A stretch of 64,000 bases of DNA from an uncultured Clostridia bacterium (GCA_946406145.1 CAMJJL010000003.1:1-64000); one strand, 5' to 3'; positions 1 to 8,759 are shown, counted from the stretch's first letter. A program made the numbers and translations. Notes: a model not told the origin generated them from the sequence alone.

Positions 1-812
1 TCTCCTGCGGTCTGATCACCGAGGGCGAGCGCTGGATGACCATGGTCGATATCCAGGGACTCGAGGACTTCTTCGGCGACATGGACTTCAAGGTCGCCGG
101 TACCCATGACGGCATCACCGCGATCCAGATGGACTTAAAGATCAGCGGTCTGCTGCCCGAGATGGTCAAGGAAGCGCTCGAAAAGACCCACAAAGCGCGT
201 AACTACATCCTCGACGAGGTCATGCTCAAGGCGATCGCCGAGCCTCGTCCTGAGCTCTCCAAGTACGCTCCCAAGATGTTCACCACCACCATCGCCGCCG
301 ACAAGATCGCCGAGGTTATCGGCAAGTCCGGTAAGGTCATCAAGGAGATCCAGGCGCAGTGCGAGTGCAAGATCGACATCGAGGAAGAGGGCGAGACCGG
401 TCAGGTATTCGTCGCCGGTCTGGACGCTGAGAAGTGCCAGCGCGCGATCGAGATCATCCAGACCATCGCTACCGATCCCGAGCCCGGCGCCATGTATCTG
501 GGCAAGGTCACCCGTCTGATGGACTTCGGCGCGTTTGTCGAGATCGCTCCGGGTAAGGAGGGTCTGGTACACATCAGCCAGCTCGACGTCAAGCGTGTCG
601 ACAAGGTGACCGATGTGGTCAACGTCGGCGACGTCATCCGCGTCAAGGTACAGGAGATCGACGACAAGGGCAGACTCAACCTCAGCCGCAGAGATGTGCT
701 GATCGAGGTGGACGGTCTGACCCCCGAGAACAACCCCGATGAGGAACGCAGACCCCGTCGTGACGGCGGCAGAGGTCGCGGACGTCGTGACGGCGGCAGA
801 GGCAGAAGATAA
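1..812 (+). CDS. pnp: Polyribonucleotide nucleotidyltransferase (PNPase), C-terminal part
   Basis: This is a 3'-to-5' phosphorolytic RNA exonuclease of mRNA turnover, cut by the window's left edge; the open frame runs from base 3 to TAA at 810-812. The visible part holds the end of the second RNase PH core, then a KH domain with the GxxG loop (IGKSGK) and an S1 domain (GKVTRLMDFGAFVEI through LNLSRRD). The protein ends in a basic, Arg/Gly-rich tail that probably contacts RNA. Domain order is as usual for PNPase. It converges on the spoVT C-terminal part and is followed by a strong terminator. The start codon lies outside the window. Confidence 0.97.
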   Translation, partial: SCGLITEGERWMTMVDIQGLEDFFGDMDFKVAGTHDGITAIQMDLKISGLLPEMVKEALEKTHKARNYILDEVMLKAIAEPRPELSKYAPKMFTTTIAADKIAEVIGKSGKVIKEIQAQCECKIDIEEEGETGQVFVAGLDAEKCQRAIEIIQTIATDPEPGAMYLGKVTRLMDFGAFVEIAPGKEGLVHISQLDVKRVDKVTDVVNVGDVIRVKVQEIDDKGRLNLSRRDVLIEVDGLTPENNPDEERRPRRDGGRGRGRRDGGRGRR

Positions 813-903
813 GGCAACATGATGTTGCATCCCGTTCCGCCTTTTGCAAACGCCGATAGGTGATTGACGTATGATCAACGGCGGGATCAAAGATTCATAA
901 AGC

Positions 904-938
904 AACAGCACCGCTTCATAGGAGGCGGTGCTGTTTTT
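904..938 (+). terminator. Rho-independent terminator after pnp
   Basis: An 11-bp perfect stem (904-914 with 925-935) around a 10-nt loop ends in a T run at 934-938. It lies 92 bp past the pnp stop, between two convergent genes. Confidence 0.9.
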
Positions 939-1070
939 GCTTGTGGGACATGTGCGTCTTTCGACGGGAGCAAACACGTGTGTTACATCCCCTGCGATTG
1001 TGCTGCGGCGTTGGGAGATAACAAAAGCCGCCGTTTAAATGATTGACAGAGGGGTGAAGTGTATGTCGCG

Positions 1071-1523
1071 TTATTCCTCCATTTGTTTGCCGAGAAACGC
1101 GGCGGCGGATTGGGCGAGCTTCAATTCTGTGTCTGTGGGGATCTGCACGCGTTCGCCCTTGAGCATCACGACCGCGCCCGTTACATCGCCTGCGGCGATG
1201 ATGGGGTAAATGACCGCGGCGGCGTGATCCACGCCCTCCACCGTCTGTACCTCGTCCACCGAGTGCGCGTGGGCGCTGTAGCTGCGGCGGTTCTCCATAT
1301 AATTCTCCAGTGTTGGGGTGATGCGCCGCTCCAAAAACTCACGCTTGCTCACGCCTGCCGCGGCGATCACGTGGTCGCGGTCACAGATGAGCGTCGGCAT
1401 CGCGCTGATGCGTGACAGCACGTCCGCATACTGCGCCGCAAACTCACTCAGCTCACCCACCGGCGAATACTTCTTAAAAATGACCTCCCCATCCGTCGCA
1501 GTGTATATCTCCAACGGGTCACC
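1071..1523 (-). other. spoVT: SpoVT C-terminal portion (147 codons), separated from its start by the element
   Basis: SpoVT is an AbrB-type transcription factor acting in the forespore under sigma-G. The residues after G-D-P match SpoVT closely: GEVIFKKYSP linker, PTLICDRDHVIAAAGVSK in the GAF-like domain, and a C-terminus ending LGKQMEE. The portion is fully open to TAA at 1071-1073 with no frameshift, which argues against a decaying pseudogene. In the present arrangement it can only be translated as the tail of the recombinase. Joined to the 33 codons at 16553-16651 it gives 180 aa, against 178 aa for the Bacillus subtilis protein. Confidence 0.93.
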
Positions 1524-3248
1524 GTCGCTGATAACATTGACAGCAAAGACCCTGTCGGAATGGTGATTGGCGTGTTGAACTGCGTTGAAGGAAGGAGGAT
1601 CGACGCGCGCGTCGTCGGGGAAGAGGGGGCTGCTGAGAATCCCCTCGATGTCTGATTTGAGCTTGATATGGATATGGGTTTCATACACCGTGATTTGATC
1701 GACGATCAGTTCAAGATCGCCCTTGTCGAACTTGTCCTTCTCCAATATCCGCTCAAACAGCCCGACCGCCTTCGGCGCGATCCTGAGCGCTTTGAGGGCG
1801 GTGTCGTGACGTTCAAAGGTCATGCGCTTCTGATTCTCCAGCCCCTCGATCACGCTCTCACACTCCGCGATCAAGTCGTCATAGGTGGATTGTATGCTCT
1901 CCTCGCGCTTCGGATTGCGCGCGATCTCTCGCGCGCATTGACGCAGATAGATCTTTTTCGACTCCTTTTCGGCGGCGATCCGCTCCTCTAATTCCGTGAA
2001 CAGATCGGTATTCTGCTGTTGGTTCTCCTCCTGCTCGGCGATCTCCTGTTCGAGCTTTTCGATCATCTCCGCGCAGGTGGCTTTCACCGCCTTGAGGTAT
2101 TCGCGGATGATGCCGTCGAGCACCTCGACGCGGATGTAGTGGCGCGTACAGTGCGCCTTACCCTGCTTGTGGTAGGTGCCGCAGAGGTATGCCGGGGCGA
2201 GATCGGGACGGCTGAGTGAGAACATTGGGGCGCCGCAGTCGCCGCAGCGGAGCAGTCCCGAGTAGGCGTTCTCGTACTTTTTGACCCCGCGGTAGTTGCC
2301 TTTGGAGCGGCTTTGCATGAGCTGTTGTGTCTGCGCGAACACCGTCGGCTCGATGATCGCTTCGTGATGGTTGAGGAAAATCAGCTGATCTTCTTCGTCG
2401 CGTTTGACGTCGTCGCCGTTGATCTTTTGGCGCGTCGTCTTGCCCTGCCGGAGCGTGCCTATATAGAAATCGTTTTGCAGGATCCCCTGCACGGTCGCGA
2501 CGCTCCAAGCGCTTTTGACCTCGCGGTGGTATTCGTCGCCCCGCGCTTCGATCCGCGCCCGTTCGCTCATGCGCGGGGTGGGGTAGCGACGATCGGTCAG
2601 GTAATTCGCGATCTTGCGATAGCCCCAGCCCTCGTTATACAGGCGGAATATCTCTCGCACGATCTGCGCCTCGCTCGGCTCGACCGCCAATGTCATCGCC
2701 TTGGTGTTGGTCATCACATAGCCGTAGGGCACGGCGCTGATCCACTTGCCGTCCTGCTGACGGCGGCGGATGACGTTACGTACCTTCTTCGAGGTGTCGG
2801 TGACGGGCATCTCGTTCATGAAGAAGTAGATCTGGATCCGCAGCCAGTCATCGTTGGTGGGGTAGTCGATGTTATCTCCGATCGCGATGATGCGTATTCC
2901 CTCGTCGCGCAGGGCTTCCAGCTCCACCAAGCCGGCGCCGTTTCTTCGCGAGAATCGGGACAGATCCTTGACGATCAGAATATCGTATTGATGCTTGAAC
3001 AGCTTGCGCCTGAGCCGCTGGTAGCTCTCGCGCTGCTCGAAGGTGTAGCCCGAGCGATCGCGGTCTTCATAGAAGTCAAGCGCCGAGCCGGGGAAGTTCT
3101 GCTTTGCGAATTCCTCGATGATCGCCTTCTGGTTCTCGATCGAGGTGTTCTCCTTGTTCAGCTCGTCGTCAACCGAGATACGGCAGTACGCCGCGATAGC
3201 GAATCTCTCCACGACCATCGCCCTTTCTTTTAAGATTTCTGTTTTCAT
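1071..3248 (-). CDS. Large serine recombinase fused in frame to the SpoVT C-terminal domain
   Basis: 725 aa from ATG 3248, chosen because GAGGAG lies just upstream; the frame is open further, to 3293. An N-terminal resolvase domain has the Y-C-R-I-S nucleophile (Ser25). It is followed by a recombinase domain, a zinc ribbon (CGDC about residue 335, later Cys at 356 and 367) and a coiled coil (390-480). The family's typical ending falls near residue 540. A linker of about 40 residues leads to G576-D577-P578, where the attachment core lies. Residues 579-725 are SpoVT. On an excised circle the same gene would instead end with 25 other residues (603 aa). It probably catalyses integration and excision. 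The gene lies 84 bp downstream of the 78-aa gene and may be cotranscribed with it. Confidence 0.92.
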   Translation of the reverse strand: MKTEILKERAMVVERFAIAAYCRISVDDELNKENTSIENQKAIIEEFAKQNFPGSALDFYEDRDRSGYTFEQRESYQRLRRKLFKHQYDILIVKDLSRFSRRNGAGLVELEALRDEGIRIIAIGDNIDYPTNDDWLRIQIYFFMNEMPVTDTSKKVRNVIRRRQQDGKWISAVPYGYVMTNTKAMTLAVEPSEAQIVREIFRLYNEGWGYRKIANYLTDRRYPTPRMSERARIEARGDEYHREVKSAWSVATVQGILQNDFYIGTLRQGKTTRQKINGDDVKRDEEDQLIFLNHHEAIIEPTVFAQTQQLMQSRSKGNYRGVKKYENAYSGLLRCGDCGAPMFSLSRPDLAPAYLCGTYHKQGKAHCTRHYIRVEVLDGIIREYLKAVKATCAEMIEKLEQEIAEQEENQQQNTDLFTELEERIAAEKESKKIYLRQCAREIARNPKREESIQSTYDDLIAECESVIEGLENQKRMTFERHDTALKALRIAPKAVGLFERILEKDKFDKGDLELIVDQITVYETHIHIKLKSDIEGILSSPLFPDDARVDPPSFNAVQHANHHSDRVFAVNVISDGDPLEIYTATDGEVIFKKYSPVGELSEFAAQYADVLSRISAMPTLICDRDHVIAAAGVSKREFLERRITPTLENYMENRRSYSAHAHSVDEVQTVEGVDHAAAVIYPIIAAGDVTGAVVMLKGERVQIPTDTELKLAQSAAAFLGKQMEE
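1514..1523. other. Left attachment core (attL)
   Basis: ACGGGTCACC, identical to 16552-16561; the next five bases (GTCGC against CTCGC) match at four positions. On the minus strand the core reads codons GGT GAC CCG T in spoVT frame, and this frame is the same at both ends. On the element side an AACATTGACA half-site lies at 1533-1542, nine bases from the core; it is the inverted counterpart of TGTCAATGTT at 16535-16544. Confidence 0.85.
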
Positions 3249-3301
3249 TTTATCACTCCTCTCCGTTGCGTTACAACAGGATAATGTTTCCATATATATG
3301 T

Positions 3302-3330
3302 AAAGCTGCCTCCCTGCGGAAGCAGCCTTT
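3302..3330. other. Hairpin between the 78-aa gene and the recombinase gene
   Basis: Imperfect inverted repeat (AAAGCTGCCTCC against GGAAGCAGCCTTT). It may attenuate transcription entering the recombinase gene; no long T run follows on the minus strand. Confidence 0.5.
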
Positions 3331-3332
3331 GA

Positions 3333-3569
3333 TCAGGAGGCTTTGCTCAGCTCTGTATGCGGACGGTCGATGTTTCGCTTCAACAGCAGATAGACCATTT
3401 CTTCGGGATCGCTTTCGCCCGATTCGATGATAACGGGGAGCGTTCCCTGATCCTTCTGATTTGCTATCGCACTTTGCAGAAAGTCCACGAATGTTTCATC
3501 CTCCGTTTCACTCTTACTGAGCCAGTAGAGCTGAGCCCTTCTCGGAGCCTCCATCATTTGCGTTTTCAT
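3333..3569 (-). CDS. Small acidic protein of the spoVT element (78 aa), unknown function
   Basis: No family recognised. The ATG at 3569 is preceded by GAGGTGAG at good spacing, and a plausible promoter lies about 80 bp further upstream. The protein is soluble, rich in Glu, Asp, Lys and Ser, with no membrane segment. It sits directly upstream of the recombinase in the same orientation and lies inside the element. Small proteins next to large serine recombinases are often recombination directionality factors, so that is one possible role; this is inference from position only. Confidence 0.6.
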   Translation of the reverse strand: MKTQMMEAPRRAQLYWLSKSETEDETFVDFLQSAIANQKDQGTLPVIIESGESDPEEMVYLLLKRNIDRPHTELSKAS

Positions 3570-3649
3570 GGTTCACTCACCTCACTCATATTCGTTCTCA
3601 CTTAGTATTACCGCTTTTTTCCGTGATTACTCATTCGTAAGGGTGTTGT

Positions 3650-3678
3650 ATGTTAACTTAGAAAATCGCTGAAGTCAA
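3650..3678 (-). promoter_or_regulatory. Putative sigma-A promoter of the 78-aa/recombinase unit
   Basis: On the minus strand: TTGACT at 3678-3673, a 17-bp spacer, and TAACAT at 3655-3650. The -35 matches 5 of 6 and the -10 matches 4 of 6. Confidence 0.4.
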
Positions 3679-3757
3679 GTCTTTATCAAAACTATTTTTT
3701 CTTTGTGTACTATGACGAATACGGTGTAAATTCGATTTCGAAGCAGGTGAAAAGGAT

Positions 3758-3944
3758 GTGGGTTGCTGTTTTGAGTTTTAGGGCACCACATCGGCCGCCA
3801 ACGCCGACCGTTAAGCCGTTTTTGAGGTATTATCGGGTCAGTTGTTTAGGTGGGTTGCTGAGTGGGGTTTTCCGATAAAGTGGGTTGCAAGTTATTTCAA
3901 ACGACGATCCCAAGCCGTTTCGCACCCCGCAACGTGGGTTGCTC
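3758..3944 (+). repeat. Four irregular copies of GTGGGTTGC upstream of rfbC
   Basis: Copies start at 3758, 3850, 3880 and 3934 with unequal spacing. Around them, from 3570 to about 4025, no coding sequence is recognised. This DNA has replaced the normal rfbC start region. Confidence 0.6.
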
Positions 3945-4605
3945 AGCTTTTGAAGATAAAATCCTGCACAAAAAGAGAATAAAATATTGCTCTGCCAATC
4001 AAAGAAAACAAAGCTCCTGTCTCGCCCTAACAAAAGCTCCGATCGAGGGGCTGTATATCATTGAGCCGACTGTACACGGTGACAGCCGCGGGTATTTCAT
4101 GGAGACGTATAATCAGCGAGACATGGAAGAAGCCGGGCTGGATATGGTATTTGTGCAGGATAATCAAAGCATGAGCACGAAAGGCGTTTTGCGTGGCTTA
4201 CACTTTCAAATCAACCATCCGCAAGGTAAACTCGTACGAGTCATCAAGGGCAGAGTGTTTGATGTTGCAGTGGATTATCGCAAGGATAGCCCGACCTATT
4301 TGCAGTGGTTTGGCGTTGAGTTGACAGAAGAGAATAAGAAACAGTTTTATATTTCTCCGGGATTCGCTCACGGCTTCTTAGTGTTATCCGATACGGCAGA
4401 ATTCTGCTACAAATGCACCGATTTCTACCATCCGAACGATGAGGGTGGACTCGCCTGGAACGACCCGAAGATCGGTATTGAATGGCCTGAGCTTGTTGGA
4501 GAGTATCAGGGCTCAGCAAGCGCTAAAGGCTATGCGTTAGCTGACGGGACGCCGCTGAATATCAGTGAAAAAGACCAGAAATGGTGTGTGATCTCTTCCG
4601 TTTAA
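3862..4605 (+). CDS. rfbC: dTDP-4-dehydrorhamnose 3,5-epimerase, 5' end lost or replaced
   Basis: Homology begins near 4030 (APIEGLYIIEPT) and runs through the family core to the end. It includes GDSRGYFMETYN, the active-site LRGLHFQ histidine and SPGFAHGF. The enzyme makes dTDP-4-keto-L-rhamnose for surface polysaccharide. Normal family members are about 185 aa and start a few residues before this block. Here the frame is open back to ATG 3862, but those first 55 codons do not resemble RfbC, lack a clear ribosome site and overlap the GTGGGTTGC repeats. No other rhamnose genes are nearby. It may be a remnant from a larger sugar cluster or use an atypical start. Confidence 0.75.
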   Translation: MGFSDKVGCKLFQTTIPSRFAPRNVGCSAFEDKILHKKRIKYCSANQRKQSSCLALTKAPIEGLYIIEPTVHGDSRGYFMETYNQRDMEEAGLDMVFVQDNQSMSTKGVLRGLHFQINHPQGKLVRVIKGRVFDVAVDYRKDSPTYLQWFGVELTEENKKQFYISPGFAHGFLVLSDTAEFCYKCTDFYHPNDEGGLAWNDPKIGIEWPELVGEYQGSASAKGYALADGTPLNISEKDQKWCVISSV

Positions 4606-4607
4606 AC

Positions 4608-4877
4608 TATCGGCTATTCTTTCGCAGCAACCTATTCATATACCTACAAAAAATGTTATATCAATTGTCAAGTGGTATAACACACCCGTTGCGGATATAT
4701 TCCGTCAGTGGGTGTTTTTTCTATTATATCAAAAGCACCTTCGTCAACCTGCACTATGTAAGGTTCAATCTTTTGTCAATGTTGAATAAGGAAATGGTAA
4801 ATTTTAGCCACTGTGTCAATGTTGTCAGTAGCGGGTCGATATGATGGGTAATTATGGTTGGCTAAAATAGGTAAATC
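4608..4877 (+). repeat. Element right-end repeat, copy 1 (270 bp) with terminator
   Basis: Matches 10248-10520 along its length; its part at 4743-4845 also matches the true right end (16449-16552). It includes a terminator hairpin (about 4680-4720, stem CACCC...GGGTG then six T). It also has two TGTCAATGTTG-type half-sites and a degenerate core (GGGTCGATATGATGG). It fills most of the gap 4606-4968. Confidence 0.85.
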
Positions 4878-4968
4878 AATCATTACAAAATTATCCTACT
4901 ATTTTATATAGCAAACGCAAGCGCAGACCAATGCTGTGCTTGCGTCTTTTGAATATTTTTCAGATTCG

Positions 4969-6159
4969 TCAGATCTCATCGAGTGAGTTCAGCATGACAA
5001 AGTCTTTGAACTTACAGTGATACACCGTGCTGGTGGAATAGTCGATGTCATCGTTGGTGATGATGATCTTTTTGACGAGATTATCAACTCCGGCAAAAGC
5101 CGAAAACTCGCGGTCATACGCTTTCTCTTCTGCTACGCTGTACGCGACCTGGATCAGATACACCTTATTATCCTTCTCAGCGCGGAAATCGATTTCGCGT
5201 CCGGAGTTATTGTATACATTTACCTCATAGCCCATGTACAGCAGCTCATTCAGCACCGCGTTCTCAAAGTTGTGCGTCAGGTCATAGCGGTTGCCGGCGC
5301 AGCGAATGCTATTGAGGGATACATCCTCGTCATACAGCTTCTGATAATAGCTCATTTTTGATTTCGCCTTCTGCGAATACTGTGGGACCTCATTGATTAC
5401 ATAAGCCTCTTTGAGATAGGAGAGATACTTGATGACCGTCGGCGTTGATATTTTGATCCCCTGACTGACCATATACTTCGTGACGGATTGCGCGCTGAAG
5501 ATCCGCGCGTTTGACACCAGAATGAAGTCGACCATCTTTTCAAAGACGTCGGCTTTTTTGATTTTGTATCGGTTTTCAAGATCGTTGTATATGATCGTGT
5601 CGTTCAGATCGGACAGATATCTCTTTTTGCTGTCAAGGTCGGGCAGTTCAAATGACGCGGGAAAACCGCCCCACACCAGATAATCGGTGACGGAAAGCTC
5701 CTTGCCCAGCGTCTCGCAATACTCCTTTGCCTCGCGATAGACGAACGGTCTGATCCGGAATGAAACATACCTTCCGCTGAGCTCCTTGGTGAATTCGCCC
5801 GATAAGAGCTTCGAGTTGCTGCCGGAAATGAACACGGAGCAGTCCTGCAGGCGTAAGGTTCTGCAGGCTTCCGCCCAGCCTTTTACGTTCTGGACTTCGT
5901 CGAGGAACACATAGCATGTGCCTTCACGCCGATTGTTCTTTACATATTCGATCAGCGCGTCGGCGTCGGGGATCTGGTTGCGCACGGGCTTGAGGTCGAA
6001 ATCGAGGAACAGGGTATCCTTGCCATGAGCGCCGATCTCCGCATACGCCTGCTTGAGCAGAACGGACTTCCCGGATCGTCTGATTCCCGTGATAATCTTG
6101 ATCAGATCGCTGTTGTAAAAACTCCTGATCGGATTCAGGTAATGTTCGCGTGTAATCAT
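4969..6159 (-). CDS. AAA+ ATPase with C-terminal DUF4143 domain
   Basis: 396 aa, full length for the family. An N-terminal AAA_14 ATPase has Walker A GIRRSGKS (residues 25-32), Walker B YVFLDEVQ (about 84-91) and sensor-like SGSNSKLL. The C-terminal DUF4143 region is nuclease-like, with the E-I-D-F pattern in NNSGREIDFRAEKDNKVYLIQV. Members are common on mobile DNA; their biological role is poorly defined. The start at 6159 has GGTGAT upstream. The gene is divergent from recQ across a perfect 14-bp palindrome. It is the first gene of cargo module 2. Confidence 0.9.
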   Translation of the reverse strand: MITREHYLNPIRSFYNSDLIKIITGIRRSGKSVLLKQAYAEIGAHGKDTLFLDFDLKPVRNQIPDADALIEYVKNNRREGTCYVFLDEVQNVKGWAEACRTLRLQDCSVFISGSNSKLLSGEFTKELSGRYVSFRIRPFVYREAKEYCETLGKELSVTDYLVWGGFPASFELPDLDSKKRYLSDLNDTIIYNDLENRYKIKKADVFEKMVDFILVSNARIFSAQSVTKYMVSQGIKISTPTVIKYLSYLKEAYVINEVPQYSQKAKSKMSYYQKLYDEDVSLNSIRCAGNRYDLTHNFENAVLNELLYMGYEVNVYNNSGREIDFRAEKDNKVYLIQVAYSVAEEKAYDREFSAFAGVDNLVKKIIITNDDIDYSTSTVYHCKFKDFVMLNSLDEI

Positions 6160-6215
6160 GATATCACCGCCATATTTAGTATGCTTCTATTTTACTTTAT
6201 AAATTCATCATTGTC

Positions 6216-6248
6216 AAGAATTTGTAAAGTTGTACTTTACAAATTCTT
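6216..6248. promoter_or_regulatory. Perfect 14-bp palindrome between the ATPase and recQ (operator-like)
   Basis: AAGAATTTGTAAAG, 5-nt centre, CTTTACAAATTCTT. Further half-sites (TTTGTAAAG at 6261-6269 and an ACTTTATAAATT variant at 6194-6205) lie around it. It lies 57 bp upstream of the ATPase start and 150 bp upstream of recQ, so a repressor bound here could act on both. Confidence 0.6.
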
Positions 6249-6397
6249 AGAAAAGAAGATTTTGTAAAGCAGAGTGTATCTTCTGCTGGTATAATGTTAT
6301 AGACATTCTTTTATCAAAGAATATTGACAAACAGATGTTCGGTGTGATAGTATAATAATATCAAACATATTATCGATATTGAGCGGAGGCGATGGCA

Positions 6398-8635
6398 ATG
6401 TGTAGCGCTTTAGTTGATGAGATGAATCATGCAGAATCAGCTGATACAAAAGCCAAATATGCAGTGCTGGAGCGGTACTTCGGCTATCGCTCGTTTCGTC
6501 GCGGACAGGAAGAGGTCGTTGACAGTCTGCTGTCCGGACGAGATGCCCTCGCCATCATGCCGACGGGTGCGGGAAAATCGCTTTGCTATCAGGTGCCCGC
6601 ATTGATGCTGGATGGCGTTACGCTGGTCATATCTCCCCTGATCTCGCTGATGAAGGATCAGGTCAACGCCCTGACCGCGCAGGGAGTGAGAGCCGCCTAT
6701 CTGAACAGCTCCCTGAATGATGCGCAGTATAATAAAGCGTTAGCGAATATGGCGAACGGGATGTACAAGATTGTCTATGTAGCCCCCGAGCGCTTGAAAT
6801 CGTCGCGCTTTATCCGTGCGGCGACAAGCATCCGTGTTTCGCTGATCGCGGTCGATGAAGCACACTGCGTATCACAGTGGGGACAGGATTTTCGTCCGAG
6901 TTATCTGAACATCGCGGAGTTTATCGCCGAATTGCCCAACCGCCCGACGATCGGCGCGTTTACCGCAACAGCGACAACGGAAGTCAAACAGGATATCGTT
7001 CGCATTTTGGGACTGCATGATTCACTGGAGGTGACCACCGGCTTTGATCGTCCCAATCTGTTTTTCTCAGTGATACGAACCTCGCAGAAGTCGAAGCAGC
7101 TTTTATATCTGTTGTTTTCCCGAATGAATAACTCCGGGATCATCTATTGCTCGACACGCAAGACCGTGGAGAAGGTCTGCGCTTTGCTGTGCGATAAGGG
7201 CTTTTCCGCTACGCGTTATCATGCGGGACTGAGTGATGAAGAGCGCCGCATGAATCAGGACGACTTTGTCTATGACCGCAAGCGTATCATGGTCGCGACC
7301 AACGCCTTCGGCATGGGCATCGACAAGTCCGATGTGCGTTATGTAATCCATTACAATATGCCGAAGAATCTCGAGAGCTATTATCAGGAGGCGGGTCGTG
7401 CCGGTCGCGACGGTGAGGACTCCGATTGTATTTTGCTGTTTGGGCATCAGGATATTCAAACCGCATGGTATTTCATTGATCATATGGAGCCGAATCCGGA
7501 GCTCAGCGATGAGCAGAATGAAGCCTTCAGGAAGAAGGAGATCGAACGGCTCGGTCATATGATCGCGTATTGCAAAACGCGCGAATGTCTCAGGGCGCAT
7601 ATGCTGCGCTATTTCGGTGACAGTGCCGATGATCGCTGTGACAAGTGCTCCAACTGTCGGTCGAAAGTGAAGACCTTTGACGCTACCATCGAATCGCAGA
7701 AGATCCTGTCCTGTATTGTAAAGACCGGGCAGCGCTTTGGTGCGCGGGTCATCTCGGATACGCTGAGAGGAAAGATCAACGATCGTGTGCAATCGCTCGG
7801 ATTTGATCGGCTTTCCACCTTCGGCATCATGGAGAATGAGAGGAAAAAGTATATCAACGAGATGATTGACGAGCTGGAGCGCATGGATTACGTTCGCTAT
7901 GTCGGCGCGGGTTACCCGATCATCAAGGTGACGGACGCCGGATGGCGCGTACTCAGGGGAGAGGAAAAGGTGATGATGATTCAAACCGACCTGCTCCGAA
8001 CTTCAGCCAAAGCCCAAAAGTCGAAGGAAGAAGAAACGGCGTTTGAAGCCCACAACAGAGAATTGTTCGATGCACTGAGAAAAACACGAGCTGAGATCGC
8101 CGGTAAGCGAGGTGTGCCGGCTTATGTGATCTTTTCCGATGCGGCTCTGCGTGATATGTGCGAAAAACTGCCGACAACAGATGAAGAATTCCTGTCTGTC
8201 AACGGCGTCGGCGAAACAAAGCTCAAGCAATACGGCGCTGTCTTTATCCCTGTGATCAAGCGCTATCTCCCCACAAAAAGAGGCAAATTACCGTTTTACA
8301 TTTCTGAGGAGCAGTTGAGCTGTTTTGAGTATTCGGATATGCCGATCCCGGTTTCCAAAATCACAAGGCAGATCAATGATTTGGCAGAGGATGAGCGCCG
8401 AAAGAAGCTCAGAGCAACGGATATCACAGACTGGCTGATGTCGATCTATGTTCTGAAGATCGAGGAGTTGAACAGCAAACCCTTCAAGCTCCCGACCTCT
8501 AACGGCACAAAGCTGGGATTATCGGTTGAGCGAAGAGAAAAAGATGACGGCGAGCCCTACTATATCACGCTATACAACCGCAAGGCGCAGGAATTTGTGA
8601 TCGATAATATGAATAGCGTTATTGCATCTTTATAA
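6398..8635 (+). CDS. recQ: ATP-dependent DNA helicase RecQ
   Basis: 3'-to-5' DNA helicase of recombination and repair, 745 aa. Visible are motif 0 around FGYRSFRRGQEEVV, Walker A PTGAGKS, the DEAH box with following aromatic-rich loop (DEAHCVSQWGQDFRPSY), and motif VI QEAGRAGRDG. The RQC zinc site has CxxCxxC (CDKCSNC) after an upstream Cys, and an HRDC domain lies near residue 550-620. A further C-terminal region of about 110 residues follows. GGAGG is 8 bp before ATG 6398; an ATG at 6392 is too close. A TATAAT lies at 6351-6356. The gene lies inside the element, so it is probably an accessory copy. Confidence 0.95.
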   Translation: MCSALVDEMNHAESADTKAKYAVLERYFGYRSFRRGQEEVVDSLLSGRDALAIMPTGAGKSLCYQVPALMLDGVTLVISPLISLMKDQVNALTAQGVRAAYLNSSLNDAQYNKALANMANGMYKIVYVAPERLKSSRFIRAATSIRVSLIAVDEAHCVSQWGQDFRPSYLNIAEFIAELPNRPTIGAFTATATTEVKQDIVRILGLHDSLEVTTGFDRPNLFFSVIRTSQKSKQLLYLLFSRMNNSGIIYCSTRKTVEKVCALLCDKGFSATRYHAGLSDEERRMNQDDFVYDRKRIMVATNAFGMGIDKSDVRYVIHYNMPKNLESYYQEAGRAGRDGEDSDCILLFGHQDIQTAWYFIDHMEPNPELSDEQNEAFRKKEIERLGHMIAYCKTRECLRAHMLRYFGDSADDRCDKCSNCRSKVKTFDATIESQKILSCIVKTGQRFGARVISDTLRGKINDRVQSLGFDRLSTFGIMENERKKYINEMIDELERMDYVRYVGAGYPIIKVTDAGWRVLRGEEKVMMIQTDLLRTSAKAQKSKEEETAFEAHNRELFDALRKTRAEIAGKRGVPAYVIFSDAALRDMCEKLPTTDEEFLSVNGVGETKLKQYGAVFIPVIKRYLPTKRGKLPFYISEEQLSCFEYSDMPIPVSKITRQINDLAEDERRKKLRATDITDWLMSIYVLKIEELNSKPFKLPTSNGTKLGLSVERREKDDGEPYYITLYNRKAQEFVIDNMNSVIASL

Positions 8636-8759
8636 CCAAAGGAAAGATTAATTGGACATGATTGCGTTCTCATCGGCGCAGGAGTGTAATAAATTACGAG
8701 AAGATTTTGCGTAATCATTAATGTAATAGAAAAAGATTCATATATCTGCTATAATACGA

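Noticed and set aside
135-977. 280-codon minus-strand frame opposite pnp
   Set aside because: Antisense shadow of a GC-rich gene; no ribosome site and no recognisable domain.
1071-1523. spoVT C-terminal part as a simple decayed pseudogene
   Set aside because: Both halves are in frame and undamaged with matching cores; decay would be expected to leave mutations.
2313-3233. 306-codon plus-strand frame inside the recombinase gene
   Set aside because: Antisense to a clear recombinase; composition follows codon bias of the real gene.
4244-4519. 91-codon minus-strand frame within rfbC
   Set aside because: Antisense to conserved epimerase sequence.
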